From Lewinellaceae bacterium SD302 (GTDB lineage: Bacteria; Bacteroidota; Bacteroidia; Chitinophagales; Saprospiraceae): a stretch of DNA of 64,000 nucleotides. The translations under genes and the position numbers were made by a program. The notes beneath the pieces are model-generated. The model made no database searches. It was not told the origin of the DNA and saw nothing but the letters and a program-made list of their open reading frames with translations. The stretch lies in contig PDLQ01000011.1 of the NCBI GenBank assembly GCA_002591745.1, positions 1 through 64,000 on the forward strand. Direction: 5' to 3'. Within the stretch, counting starts at the first letter, position 1; each line of letters starts with the position of its first letter. Positions 8,276-17,403 of this stretch are shown one piece after another.

Positions 8276-9625
8276 TTATTGCTTGTAGAATTTCTTGGTT
8301 GCCGTACGTTCCTCACTGTTTACGCGCAAGTAGTACAGTCCAACGGGAAGTTCGCCTACATCGATAGAACCGTTGGCCGATTTTTTTTGCTGTGACACAA
8401 GCCGGCCGAAGCTATCGAAGATCTGGCAATCCAGTTCCCGTGAAACATTGCTACTTTGATAGACAAAAAGCAAATTCTGTACCGGGTTGGGCGAAATGGT
8501 CAGGCTGGATGCCAACTGCTCGTCAACGTTGACCACCGTAGCTTCCACTTCAAAGACTTCGGAGTCTGAGCAGCAGAAATTTTCTGCCGTCATCGTCACG
8601 GTAAAGGTACCTGAAACCGGGTAGGCGTATGGTTCCGGATTGGTAGTTTGTTCAACGTGGCCGTTGCCGTAATCAATAGTAAAATCAGTGGCGTAACGGG
8701 AATTGTTTTCGATACTGAGCACTCCATCGACAATCGAAGGCGTAAAGTCCGCAACCGGTGTAATCAGGCTGTCGCCACAAAAGCTGGCGGTACCAAGGAA
8801 TACACCGGAATCATGAGAAGAATCTAAGGCATCCGCAATGGATATTTTGATGTGGTAAATCCCACCTTCTACCAGCACCAACGGAGCCTGTAGAACCGTT
8901 GTCATACCATCATAAATGATGTCGGGGTTTATTGTGCTTTCGTTATCTACGTAATAATCAGAGAAGTCCAGTGAGCCGATTGGGGCTTGGCAATTTTCCC
9001 CAGTACCTCCTAAACTCCCGGGGACTCCACTATTGAGGGAGTTGATGGCCACCGCTAAATCCGTATAGCCGTTACCATCGAGTTCGGGAACCATGGCGAT
9101 ATTTTTGTTGATCAATTCCGTGCCGTCGGGAGCGGGGCCAGAAACGAAGAAGCCAAAGACATCGTTGAAGTCGCTACAAACGTATTCCGGGTATTCCTCG
9201 GAGCCAAAGACGTAGACGATGGTTACGGTATCGTCAGAGAAGCTTTCCAAGTCGAATTCCAGGATGGCAACGTCATCTGTCAATTCAACGATGTCGTTCA
9301 AGTTGGCATCCTGGGCTGTGCTATTCGTTGAGATGGCAGTAAAGGCAACTGAAGAATCGGCCACCTCAATCGCACCGCCGGTGGTCAATAATATTCCCCC
9401 ATTAATGCCCAGGTTGGTTTCCGGGGCCAGGTAGAAGCCGTAGCTACTGGAATCCCCCTGAAAAGAAACGTTGGTGACGTCCACGCAAGGATTACTGAAA
9501 AAGTCTTCGACCATTAGCTCGATCGGAATGGAGGTATCGATGTGGAGATTGGAATCAAATTGAGCGAAAAGTGAATTGGCGGAAAAGCCGAGGATCAGCA
9601 TGATCCCGAGGATACAGTTTTTCAT
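8276..9625 (-). CDS. Choice-of-anchor L domain surface protein with T9SS sorting domain
   Basis: The roughly 449-residue secreted protein starts at the ATG at 9625, giving the signal peptide MKNCILGIMLILGF...FAQ. A longer frame adds nine residues without a better start. Residues about 25-290 match the choice-of-anchor L pattern, with FEFDLES/VFGSEEYPEYV-like and FNDVFGFFVSGP blocks. A PKD-like segment follows (FTPSIVDG ... YPVSGTFTVTMTAENFCC), then a T9SS type A sorting domain (SISPNPVQNLLFVY-like ... LPVGLYYLRV). The codons for VYQSSNV near the sorting-domain start coincide with a CAAAGTAGC motif copy (8445-8460). Probably surface-anchored; function unknown. Confidence 0.85.
   Translation of the reverse strand: MKNCILGIMLILGFSANSLFAQFDSNLHIDTSIPIELMVEDFFSNPCVDVTNVSFQGDSSSYGFYLAPETNLGINGGILLTTGGAIEVADSSVAFTAISTNSTAQDANLNDIVELTDDVAILEFDLESFSDDTVTIVYVFGSEEYPEYVCSDFNDVFGFFVSGPAPDGTELINKNIAMVPELDGNGYTDLAVAINSLNSGVPGSLGGTGENCQAPIGSLDFSDYYVDNESTINPDIIYDGMTTVLQAPLVLVEGGIYHIKISIADALDSSHDSGVFLGTASFCGDSLITPVADFTPSIVDGVLSIENNSRYATDFTIDYGNGHVEQTTNPEPYAYPVSGTFTVTMTAENFCCSDSEVFEVEATVVNVDEQLASSLTISPNPVQNLLFVYQSSNVSRELDCQIFDSFGRLVSQQKKSANGSIDVGELPVGLYYLRVNSEERTATKKFYKQ
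8445..8460 (-). repeat. CAAAGTAGC motif copy inside a coding region
   Basis: Plus-strand ACATTGCTACTTTGAT matches the dispersed motif over 16 bases and lies within the C-terminal sorting domain of the choice-of-anchor L gene. There it is read as YQSSNV. The match extends beyond the core, so chance is unlikely. Confidence 0.7.
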
Positions 9626-9652
9626 GAAAGAGCGGTTTACGGGTCGAATCAA

Positions 9653-9896
9653 TACCTAAGGTAATTCTTTTTTGCGAGTACCTACTCTTGCGATACAACG
9701 AGGGTGTGTACGTTCAAGGCCATTGCCTGGTGAGATAACGAGAAAGCAGTTGGCCCAACGAACCAATCTCATTCGTTTTCGACTCAGCGTGGAATACTGA
9801 GGTTTTCTCGTTAGTTGCCACGCCGAGCTATTGATCGAAAAAGGATTTACAGGGATGCGCCCCCTAGTACAACAGACCCCCTGGCTTGTCGCCGGG
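9653..9896. other. Intergenic stretch with a weak inverted repeat
   Basis: No gene is visible. GATAACGAGAAAG near 9731 and TTTTCTCGTTAG near 9801 could pair across about 60 bases. The region separates two minus-strand genes, so it probably contains the promoter of the choice-of-anchor L gene. Confidence 0.35.
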
Positions 9897-10682
9897 CTAC
9901 TGAACCTGAGCCTTCAGGCTTTCGGGCGTGTAACCGTTATTGAAACTAAAATCCGTAAACCAGCGAACGCCCCATTTTCCATCGGGAGCCAGATCACCCT
10001 CCCAGTTGGCGGCGGCGTGGCTCTGACGAACGACCGGAAATTTAACGCCACCGGGAAAACTTTCGTAAGTATATTTCATCAGGATCGGATCCTGACGACC
10101 GACGGCCGTGACGTTGAATAAGAACTGATCCACCAGCTTGGTGTAGGGGTTGATGTAGAGCAGATAGCGGTCCTTGGCCACACCTACGCCATCTTCGAAA
10201 GTAACGTCTACCAGATCGTACTCGATGCCATCTACCGTGCGCTTACCACCGTAGGTGTAGACCAAGCCGGGGTCGCCCATTTTCTGGATCATCGTTAGCC
10301 AGTAATAATTAGTTTTACGAGAAAAAAAAGCGGATTCGATGGCTTTTTTCTCCGTCGTCTTTTCGCCATTCAGGTAGACGAAAGCCTCCTTTCCATCGAA
10401 GAACTGCACCCGTTCGGTGCCGTCTTCCTGGGTCGACTTCCCCCAACTGATCTCGCCGTCGAAGATGTAGCGTTCCTCACTGCGGCCCCGGCTGGTGTTG
10501 TAGAGATAACGAACGTCTTTGAGGGCGTGCATACCATCCTGGCCACCAACTGCGGCAATGGCTTCCCGAAGCAGGGTTTTAGCATCTTGGGCCAGTGGAC
10601 TGGAATTATTTTGGCTAAAGACCGTATGGGTTGGCAGTACTAACAATAAAAGGATTACGAAAGCTATCGGGCGATGAGTCAT
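9897..10682 (-). CDS. Secreted LolA-like/DUF6503-like protein
   Basis: The 261-residue protein has a signal peptide (residues 1-24, ending HTVFSQ). The body is beta-rich, with alternating short strands such as RYIFDGEISWGKS, GIEYDLVDVTFEDG and YINPYTKLVDQFLF. This pattern resembles outer-membrane lipoprotein-sorting (LolA-like) folds and the Bacteroidota family annotated DUF6503. The assignment rests on fold-like pattern only. A periplasmic location is likely. It is divergent from the next gene at 10731 with a 48-base gap. Confidence 0.55.
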   Translation of the reverse strand: MTHRPIAFVILLLLVLPTHTVFSQNNSSPLAQDAKTLLREAIAAVGGQDGMHALKDVRYLYNTSRGRSEERYIFDGEISWGKSTQEDGTERVQFFDGKEAFVYLNGEKTTEKKAIESAFFSRKTNYYWLTMIQKMGDPGLVYTYGGKRTVDGIEYDLVDVTFEDGVGVAKDRYLLYINPYTKLVDQFLFNVTAVGRQDPILMKYTYESFPGGVKFPVVRQSHAAANWEGDLAPDGKWGVRWFTDFSFNNGYTPESLKAQVQ

Positions 10683-10730
10683 GATTTTTAGCTAGGTTTA
10701 GATTTTTAAAGAATCCAAAGATAGACGGTC

Positions 10731-11246
10731 ATGCTGGAACAACTTCTCCAACGCATCAAAGAAGGCGACTTAAGTGGGTTGGACGACACTAATCTGGCGC
10801 TGGAGCTACCAGTCTCGGAGTCCCTCTTCCAAGAAATCATGGACGCCCGCCCGCCCGGTGGGCCATTAAAAAAACTAGGTTTCCAATTTCTTGACGGTAA
10901 TCGGGCACTCGTGCAACTCTCCGCCCGGGTACCGGTGCTGGGAGTGGTTTCCCGTACGCTGGCCTTGCAAGTGGGTGGCGAATACGAACGAGGGCAGGCT
11001 GGCCTGCTCCGCTTCGAGATCGTCGACGGGTTAAAAATGCTTGATAAACCCATCATCAACCTGCTGCAAAATCAAGTGGAAAAGCGTTTGCCCGCCGGAA
11101 TCGACCTGAATGCCCGTATTGTAACCATCGACTTGCCGAAGCTGCTCCACGCCCTGGGCCAAAAGCATTTGCTGGGGCTGATCGCCGGAGCTAAACTCGG
11201 CAGCCGTACCAATCAACTGGTCATTTATCTTCACCTCCAACCTTGA
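10731..11246 (+). CDS. Conserved hypothetical protein, possibly lipid-binding
   Basis: The 171-residue product has no signal peptide and no recognisable catalytic motif. It alternates hydrophobic strands (RALVQLSARVPVLGVV, LLRFEIVDGLKML) with an amphipathic helix (PIINLLQNQVEKRLP) and a closing strand NQLVIYLHLQP. That order is reminiscent of small lipid-binding folds, but I cannot name a family. The next gene (11335) begins 88 bases later on the same strand and shares the tone of its N-terminus, so the two may be co-transcribed and work together. Confidence 0.55.
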   Translation: MLEQLLQRIKEGDLSGLDDTNLALELPVSESLFQEIMDARPPGGPLKKLGFQFLDGNRALVQLSARVPVLGVVSRTLALQVGGEYERGQAGLLRFEIVDGLKMLDKPIINLLQNQVEKRLPAGIDLNARIVTIDLPKLLHALGQKHLLGLIAGAKLGSRTNQLVIYLHLQP

Positions 11247-11334
11247 GCCTGTCAGGATTTTCTGATTCTGAATAAAAGGAGTCTATTTTGGACGATGGGT
11301 GAAAGCCCTAAAAAGTTTTTAAACCCTCAGTACT

Positions 11335-11640
11335 ATGGAAAAGATCATAAAACGCATCCTGGATAATAAGCTACAAGACTTCAGCGGCACCCGCCTCAAA
11401 GGACAACTGGTACTGCACGACGAGTTGGTCAACGAGGTATTGGGCCTGGGTCTGGTCGAGCTAACGAAGTCACCCGCCAACGGCGACACCGTGGAAGCGA
11501 CGACCGAAGCAAGTTCCGCCATCTCCCCACCCGACCCACGAGTTATGCTTTCTGCCTTGAAAATCGATCAATTGAATTATCGGTCCGAAGTCGGCCAGGT
11601 GACCCTTGAACTGGACGTCAGCATTCCCGATCGTGACTGA
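11335..11640 (+). CDS. Small conserved hypothetical protein
   Basis: The 101-residue product opens with a basic amphipathic helix (MEKIIKRILDNKLQDF) and contains a Thr/Ala/Ser-rich linker (about 50-67). It ends with strands LSALKIDQLNYRS and GQVTLELDVSIPDRD. It resembles a shortened relative of the preceding 171-residue protein in layout (helix, then strands ending in an amphipathic beta pair), but no family is recognised. It is followed 78 bases later by the solute-binding protein gene, which has its own promoter-like box. Confidence 0.45.
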   Translation: MEKIIKRILDNKLQDFSGTRLKGQLVLHDELVNEVLGLGLVELTKSPANGDTVEATTEASSAISPPDPRVMLSALKIDQLNYRSEVGQVTLELDVSIPDRD

Positions 11641-11655
11641 CCGGAAAGAGTTGCT

Positions 11656-11663
11656 TATCTTTG
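11656..11663 (+). promoter_or_regulatory. Bacteroidota -7 box (TATCTTTG)
   Basis: TATCTTTG fits the TAnnTTTG consensus of the Bacteroidota primary sigma factor and lies 54 bases before the solute-binding lipoprotein start. No good -33 TTG is seen at the usual distance. Confidence 0.45.
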
Positions 11664-11717
11664 CTTGTATCGTTAATCATGCGATACAGAGCTTTGATAA
11701 CATACCAATTCTAACCC

Positions 11718-13529
11718 ATGAGCTTCCAGTCATTCCGCTGGGCAAGCCCCCTGTTTGCCCTTCTTCTATTTTTCACCCTTGGTAGTTGCACCGATGACAC
11801 CGCACCTAAGGGTGAGGCTGAAACCACCGTCACTGATCCTTCCTCCCTCGATTTTCGGCGTACGGATAATACCGTCTACGTTAACCTGCCCCAGGAGCCA
11901 AAGGCACTCAATCCGTTATTGACCACCCAGGGCTATTCTCGCTTCGTGTACCGCCACATGATCCAGTTCCTCAACGAACTGCACCCGGAGACTTTTGAAG
12001 CCGTACCCATGCTGGCCGGGCTTCCCGACGTACTGGCCCGCCCCGACGGTGGAATAGATTATACTTTCGACATCAATGAGGACGCCACCTGGCCCAACGG
12101 CATGCCCGTAACGGCCGCCGATGTCGTCTTCACTCTAAAGATCCTATTCAACCCTTTGATTGATGGCGTCGGTCCGTACCGCAGCTACTACAGCATGATC
12201 GATGGAGTGACCCTTTCACCGGGTAACGAACGCCGCATCAAGATCGGCACCAAGGAACCCTACATCCTTTCGGAGGCCGCGTTGGGTTCACTTCCCGTTT
12301 ACCCTGAATATATCTACGACCCAGAAGGGCTCATGAAAAATGTACGGCTCAGCGACCTGCTGAACCCGGGTACTGCCAGTCGACTCGGAGAAACTAATGA
12401 AAACGTTAAGGCCTTCAACGAGCAATTCATCGACCCCGCCTACGCCCGTGATCCGGAAAAGGTCGTCGGTAGCGGCCCTTACAAATTGGTCAGCTGGGAA
12501 GCCGGCCAAAAAATCCGCCTGGAAAAGAGAGAAAATTACTGGGCCGACGGCGCCAGCGAGGCCTGGCTTGCCAACGAGCCTGATGCCATCGAATACCAAT
12601 TCATCGGCGACGAGACGGTGCTGACCAATGCCTTACGTGATCAGGAGTTCGACGCCGTTGCTGAGCCGGCGATACTTGCCTTCCGCGAGCTTCGGGAAGA
12701 AGAACAAACGGCCAAATACTACGATTTTAACAACGCCCAGGGTTTCGTTTACTATTCTCTGATGTTGAATACCGAAGACCCTATTCTGGACGACTTAGAA
12801 GTCCGGCGTGCCCTGGCCTATTTGGTTGACGTGGATGCCATCATCGAGAACAACTATGGTGATCTGGCCACCCGCATCACCAACCCGATTTTACCCCAAA
12901 AGAACTACTACAACCAAGACTTGGTCCCCATTCCGTACGACCCCGCCAAAGCCGCAGAGATGTTAGCCGCAGCAGGTTGGAAAGACTCTAATGGCAACGG
13001 GACGCTGGATAAAGAGATCGACGGAGAGATAACCGAACTGGAACTAAATTTACTGGCCTTTTCCACCGGCGTTTCCAAAAGCATCGCTTTGATGATGCAA
13101 CAAAGTGCCAAAAGTGCCGGCGTGGACATTGAAGTAACTACTAAAGAAGGTCGCGCGCTCTTCGGTGAACTCAATAAAGGCAACTTCCAGATCGCCACCA
13201 TCGGAGCCGGCAGCGAACCCATTCCCGACGACTTGACCCAAGTCTGGTCTACCCGTTCTGTCCCCCCCAACGGCGGCAACCGTATGCGCTACGGAGACGC
13301 CGAGAGCGATCGTCTGCTGGATCGCATTCGAGTGACGATGGACGAGACGAAAAGAAATGAGCTATACCGCCAACTCCAGGCAAAAATCTACGCAGAGCAG
13401 CCCATGATCTTTTTGTTCTCCCTGGATGGACGGATTGTGACCTCCAAGCGTTTTGATGCCGACTATTCCTCTCTCTCCCCCGGCTTCCGCGCCAATGCAT
13501 TTGTTCAGGAGGAGTGGAACAAGCAGTAG
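11718..13529 (+). CDS. ABC transporter solute-binding lipoprotein (SBP family 5, peptide type)
   Basis: The 603-residue extracytoplasmic binding protein is of the DppA/OppA kind (SBP_bac_5). Seen: a lipoprotein signal with lipobox ending FTLGSC (Cys24), the SBP5 early block NPLLTTQGYSRFVYRHM, the conserved WPNGMPVTAADVVFTLK segment and the GSGPYKLVSWEAGQKIRLEKRENYW-type region around residue 250. No permease or ATPase genes lie nearby, so the transporter partner must be elsewhere. The acidic residues after Cys (CTDDTAP) are compatible with surface export of lipoproteins in this phylum. Likely substrate: oligopeptides; unproven. Confidence 0.9.
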   Translation: MSFQSFRWASPLFALLLFFTLGSCTDDTAPKGEAETTVTDPSSLDFRRTDNTVYVNLPQEPKALNPLLTTQGYSRFVYRHMIQFLNELHPETFEAVPMLAGLPDVLARPDGGIDYTFDINEDATWPNGMPVTAADVVFTLKILFNPLIDGVGPYRSYYSMIDGVTLSPGNERRIKIGTKEPYILSEAALGSLPVYPEYIYDPEGLMKNVRLSDLLNPGTASRLGETNENVKAFNEQFIDPAYARDPEKVVGSGPYKLVSWEAGQKIRLEKRENYWADGASEAWLANEPDAIEYQFIGDETVLTNALRDQEFDAVAEPAILAFRELREEEQTAKYYDFNNAQGFVYYSLMLNTEDPILDDLEVRRALAYLVDVDAIIENNYGDLATRITNPILPQKNYYNQDLVPIPYDPAKAAEMLAAAGWKDSNGNGTLDKEIDGEITELELNLLAFSTGVSKSIALMMQQSAKSAGVDIEVTTKEGRALFGELNKGNFQIATIGAGSEPIPDDLTQVWSTRSVPPNGGNRMRYGDAESDRLLDRIRVTMDETKRNELYRQLQAKIYAEQPMIFLFSLDGRIVTSKRFDADYSSLSPGFRANAFVQEEWNKQ

Positions 13530-13535
13530 TTCTCT

Positions 13536-13741
13536 TAGTCAGGAGTAATAGGAGTCAGGAGTCAAAAGTCAAAAGTCAGGAGTCAGGAGTCAATTAGTCG
13601 GAAATGTGTTAACATCAGACATATCCCCGGACATACCAGACTACGACCATAGAACTTTAAACCACCATCTTCCTGACTTCTATACTTCCGACTAACTGAC
13701 TCCCGACTCCTAACTAATTCCCGACTCCCGACTAACTAACT
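13536..13741. repeat. Tandem heptamer arms (AGTCAGG / ACTCCCG) forming a long inverted repeat
   Basis: After the solute-binding gene, 13536-13600 consists of degenerate GAGTCAG units. At 13671-13741 the complementary units (TCCCGAC, TCCTAAC) appear in reverse. The two arms can pair across about 70 bases. A tighter hairpin of the same unit occurs at 29304-29347. The repeat ends about 14 bases before the next start codon. Confidence 0.75.
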
Positions 13742-13755
13742 ACCACGACCACTAA

Positions 13756-14844
13756 ATGCGACTAATCTCCCTACTTCTTATTCTGACCACTACGCTCACG
13801 CTCACCGCTCAGATCACGGATACCAGTGCCGCTATCCAGGATACCACCATCTACCGGGTAGCTGATGAAATGCCCCGTTTTCCAACACCCTGCGAGCAAA
13901 TGGATACGACGGTTGTATTCAAAAACCAGTGTTCTGAACAAGGCTTGCTGCGTTACATCACCAGCCGCTCTTTGTATCCTCAACAAGCACGGGAACAAGG
14001 GATTTCCGGTACGCCGGTGGTTAAGTTTGTTGTGGAACCCGACGGATTGATTTCTCAACCGGCCATCATCCGCGACCCCGGAGGCAACCTCGGGCTGGCT
14101 GCCTTACAGGCCGTGCTGAGTATGCAAAGGGAAGTACGCTGGCGACCGGCCCTGATCGACGGAAAGCCGATCCGTTTTCAGTTTACGCTGCCGGTCCGTT
14201 TTCGCCTGGAAGATCCGAAACCATACGTGTTAGTCGGCCGGGACACCGTCTACACCCAACTTGACAAACCACTAGCCTACATCGGTGGGGAAGCAGCCCT
14301 CCAGCGGCATTTCAAGGAAAATCTGGTTTATCCGGCATTCTGGCAGGACAGTTGCTACATCGGCCAGATGGATGTCCGGGTGCTCGTGCAGCCGGATAAT
14401 ATTGTCCGGATCCTGGACATGACGGATTACAACAACCTTGGATTTGACTTCTGGTACGAGGCTATCCATACTTCTACCAGCACCTACGGCAACTGGATGC
14501 CTGCTCAGTTTGAAGGACGGGCGGTTCCCGCAGCCTTCGATCTCTCGATGACCTTTCTTTCCGAAAGTAGTAGTTGCACGACCACCCTGGCGGATTACGA
14601 ACGGGCCGCCGGACTCATCAACGAAGGCAGCAAGTTGGTCGAAGAAGAGGATTTCGACGCCGGCATTGCCAAGATGACCGAAGCCGTGGAGATATTTCCC
14701 TACGACGGTCAGTTCAGAATTGTTCGCGGCCAGGCATTTATGGATGCCAACCGCCTTGACGAGGCCTGCCGGGACCTCTATCTGGCCCGTCGCATTGCGC
14801 TGGTGGATTGGTTCGACGCCGTGCTGCCGCTGCTTTGTCGCTAA
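13756..14844 (+). CDS. Secreted TonB C-terminal-domain protein with TPR-like tail
   Basis: The 362-residue protein has a cleavable-looking signal peptide (1-20, LTLTAQ). A TonB C-terminal domain follows at about 70-155 (GTPVVKFVVEPDGLISQPAI ... LPVRFRL). A second TonB-like segment at 165-275 starts LAYIGGEAALQRHFKENLVYP. The tail at about 280-362 looks like a TPR (AAGLINEGSKLVEEEDFDAGI...RLDEACRDLYLARRIA). It lacks the membrane anchor and Pro-rich linker of classical TonB, so a periplasmic or surface role is more likely than energy transduction. Partner unknown. Confidence 0.75.
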   Translation: MRLISLLLILTTTLTLTAQITDTSAAIQDTTIYRVADEMPRFPTPCEQMDTTVVFKNQCSEQGLLRYITSRSLYPQQAREQGISGTPVVKFVVEPDGLISQPAIIRDPGGNLGLAALQAVLSMQREVRWRPALIDGKPIRFQFTLPVRFRLEDPKPYVLVGRDTVYTQLDKPLAYIGGEAALQRHFKENLVYPAFWQDSCYIGQMDVRVLVQPDNIVRILDMTDYNNLGFDFWYEAIHTSTSTYGNWMPAQFEGRAVPAAFDLSMTFLSESSSCTTTLADYERAAGLINEGSKLVEEEDFDAGIAKMTEAVEIFPYDGQFRIVRGQAFMDANRLDEACRDLYLARRIALVDWFDAVLPLLCR

Positions 14845-14897
14845 GGTTTAATTCCTGCCGCAAAACATTCTTTACTTTAGTGGGTATTTATCATTAG

Positions 14898-15188
14898 GAC
14901 TTCAAAGTAGCAAGGTCGATTCGTTGGCTGAGCAGGTCATAATCTTCTGTCAAAGGCTTGGGTCGAGGACCTCCAGTCCGAGTATAACGTCGGATTTACC
15001 AGGCCTGACGCAGTCAAACGTACCCGTTCTGACGAGTACCTCAGACCGGAGGTCCTCGACCCAGGAGCCATCCAAGAGATTTATGCTAAGGTCTGGAAGC
15101 TTAATGTTTCTTATTTATGGAGTATTATCGGCGGCTTGTCGTCTTAGTGATACTTATAAGCAGTCTATAGCCTTGCTACTTTGAAGTC
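14898..15188. repeat. Composite repeat bounded by perfect 18-bp CAAAGTAGC-type inverted ends
   Basis: GACTTCAAAGTAGCAAGG at 14898-14915 is repeated as its exact reverse complement at 15171-15188. Nested inside is a second inverted repeat, TGGGTCGAGGACCTCC at 14959 and GGAGGTCCTCGACCCA ending at 15063, which belongs to the family seen at 7515-7604. The interval contains no convincing gene. It ends 37 bases before the fumarylacetoacetase start, so the gene's promoter must lie in or at the element. Confidence 0.85.
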
Positions 15189-15225
15189 AACCTAACCAAA
15201 TTCAATAACCAAAATCCACCCACTT

Positions 15226-16470
15226 TTGAAAACCTGGCTTAACGTTCCCGCCGACCACGATTTCAGTATCTACAACCTGCCCTTCGGCATCTATTCAATG
15301 GAAGGGGTAGCCCCCCGCGCCGGTATCGCTATCGGTGATTACGTGGTAGATCTCCAGCGCTGCCAGAATATGGGCATGTTCAGTGATTTACTGGCACCGA
15401 CGATGAATGTTTTCAAACGTAAAACCCTCAATCGATTCATTCGTAAAGGCAAGGAAATAACCTCCGGAGTACGTAAGATCATCCAGGATGAACTTTGTAA
15501 GGAAGACAGCTTTCTTCGCGACGAAACGCTAAGTCTGCTGACACCCCGCGACCAGGTAAAAATGCACCTGCCGGTGCGGGTAGGCGACTATACCGACTTT
15601 TACAGTAGCCGCGAACACGCCACCAACGTGGGTGCCATGTTTCGTGACCCCGACAACGCCCTCCTGCCCAACTGGCTACACATTCCGGTGGGTTACCATG
15701 GCCGTGCCAGCAGCATCATTCCGAGTGGAAAAAGCATCCGCCGGCCGCAGGGACAAACCATGCCCAAAGATGCCGAACAGCCCGTTTTTGGCCCCAGTAA
15801 AAGGCTCGATTTCGAGTTGGAGGTGGCCTGTGTCATCGGCAAGAACAGCAAGCTAGGCACAAGTGTATCCACCGAGGACGCCGAGGACTACATCTTCGGT
15901 CTCGTGCTGTTTAATGACTGGAGCGCCCGCGATATTCAAAAATGGGAATACGTACCGCTGGGACCGTTTCTGGGTAAGAATTTTGCCAGCAGCATCAGCC
16001 CCTGGATCGTTCCCCTCGAAGCACTGGAGCACCTGAAGGTAGGGGGTTACGACCAAAAAGACCCAGAGCCCCTGCCCTACCTTAAATACGAGGGTGACAA
16101 GAATTACGACATCGAACTGGAAGTGGCCATCAAGACAGAAGACGGTAGCGAAACCACCATATCTCGTTCCAACTACAAGCATCTGTACTGGACAATGGTA
16201 CAGCAACTGGCCCACCACACCGTTAACGGTTGCAATCTCCGCGTCGGAGACATGCTGGCCAGCGGCACCATCTCCGCCCCGGACGAGAGTGGCTACGGCA
16301 GCATGCTGGAACTCAGTTGGGCCGGCAGCAAAGAAATCCCCCTCAGCAACGGCGAGACCCGCAAATTCATCGAAGACGGCGACACCGTAATCATGCGTGG
16401 CTTCGGCAATAAGGATGGGAAGCGCGTCGGTTTCGGGGAAGTACGGACCAAGGTATTACCAAGTAAGTAG
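15226..16470 (+). CDS. fahA: Fumarylacetoacetase
   Basis: Hydrolyses 4-fumarylacetoacetate to fumarate and acetoacetate, the last step of tyrosine/homogentisate degradation. The 414-residue product matches the family over its length. Seen: N-terminal VPADHDFSIYNLPFGIYSM, the active-site segments DYTDFYSSREHATNVG and PVGYHGRASSIIPSG, the metal-binding LDFELEVACVIGKNS and FNDWSARDIQKWEYVPLGPF. It begins with TTG at 15226, which gives the expected family N-terminus; no better ATG exists nearby. Other tyrosine-pathway genes are not in the window. A flavin reductase gene follows after 52 bases. Confidence 0.95.
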   Translation: MKTWLNVPADHDFSIYNLPFGIYSMEGVAPRAGIAIGDYVVDLQRCQNMGMFSDLLAPTMNVFKRKTLNRFIRKGKEITSGVRKIIQDELCKEDSFLRDETLSLLTPRDQVKMHLPVRVGDYTDFYSSREHATNVGAMFRDPDNALLPNWLHIPVGYHGRASSIIPSGKSIRRPQGQTMPKDAEQPVFGPSKRLDFELEVACVIGKNSKLGTSVSTEDAEDYIFGLVLFNDWSARDIQKWEYVPLGPFLGKNFASSISPWIVPLEALEHLKVGGYDQKDPEPLPYLKYEGDKNYDIELEVAIKTEDGSETTISRSNYKHLYWTMVQQLAHHTVNGCNLRVGDMLASGTISAPDESGYGSMLELSWAGSKEIPLSNGETRKFIEDGDTVIMRGFGNKDGKRVGFGEVRTKVLPSK

Positions 16471-16522
16471 TGTTTAGTCTGGTGGTCACGTAGAGGCCAC
16501 CAGTCTACCAGACCATCAACCC

Positions 16523-17383
16523 ATGACTTTCCAACCCAAAGACTTACCCACCGGCCAACTGCACGCCTGCCTACTCGCGGGGATTGCCCCCCGGCCAATT
16601 GCTTTTGTGAGCACTGTTGACGCCGCCGGGCAGGTAAATCTGAGTCCTTACAGTTTTTTCAACATTTTCGGCAGTAATCCTGCGACGCTGATCTTTAGTC
16701 CGGCCCGTAGAGTAAGGGACAACACGACCAAACACACCCTGCAAAACATCCAGGAGACGATGGTCTGTACGGTCAATATCGTCGACTATCCGATGGTGGA
16801 GCAGATGAGTCTGGCCAGCACCGAATACGAAAAAGGCGTGAACGAGTTTGTTAAAGCTGGCCTTACCCAGTTGCCCAGTGAACTGATTGACGCGCCCCGG
16901 GTCGGGGAAAGTCCGTTGGCCATGGAATGCCGGGTGCAACAGATCATTGAAACAGGAGACGAGGGTGGAGCCGGCAACCTGGTCATCGCCGAAGTCATCA
17001 ACGTTCACCTGCGGGAAGATGCCTGTGGTGAAAATGGGCTGCTGGACGTAGACAAACTCGATCTGGTCGGTCGCATGGGCGGCAGCTATTACGTCCGTGC
17101 CTCCGGAGAGGCCCTTTTTGAGATTCCAAAACCGTTACGGACCAGAGGTATTGGGGTAGACAGTCTGCCGCAGCACGCGCGCAACTCTACCGTGCTGACC
17201 GGGAATGACCTGGGGCGTCTGGGTAATCAGGAAACGGTGCCGAAGGAGGAAACCCTCGCTGTTCTCCGGGCGGACAAAGACACGGCTACTTTGTTAGCCA
17301 ACAAAACGGATTTGCACAAAGAAGTAAAACGGCTACTGGCCGAAGGAGAAAACGAAAAAGCCCTGGCTTTGCTATTTTTGTAA
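16523..17383 (+). CDS. Flavin reductase-like FMN-binding split-barrel protein
   Basis: A 286-residue protein of the flavin-reductase-like domain family. Seen: APRPIAFVSTVDAAGQVNLSP near the N-terminus, the FMN-site block PYSFFNIFGSNPATLIFSP and MSLASTEYEKGVNEFVKAGL. It resembles the longer Bacteroidota members with a helical C-terminal tail (from about 225). The codons for TATLLANK in this tail coincide with a CAAAGTAGC motif copy (17281-17302). Located between fahA and an M1 peptidase on the same strand; the 20-base gap to the peptidase suggests co-transcription. The partner oxygenase, if any, is unknown. Confidence 0.85.
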   Translation: MTFQPKDLPTGQLHACLLAGIAPRPIAFVSTVDAAGQVNLSPYSFFNIFGSNPATLIFSPARRVRDNTTKHTLQNIQETMVCTVNIVDYPMVEQMSLASTEYEKGVNEFVKAGLTQLPSELIDAPRVGESPLAMECRVQQIIETGDEGGAGNLVIAEVINVHLREDACGENGLLDVDKLDLVGRMGGSYYVRASGEALFEIPKPLRTRGIGVDSLPQHARNSTVLTGNDLGRLGNQETVPKEETLAVLRADKDTATLLANKTDLHKEVKRLLAEGENEKALALLFL

Positions 17384-17403
17384 ATCCCATTTACAATAAG
17401 CCT

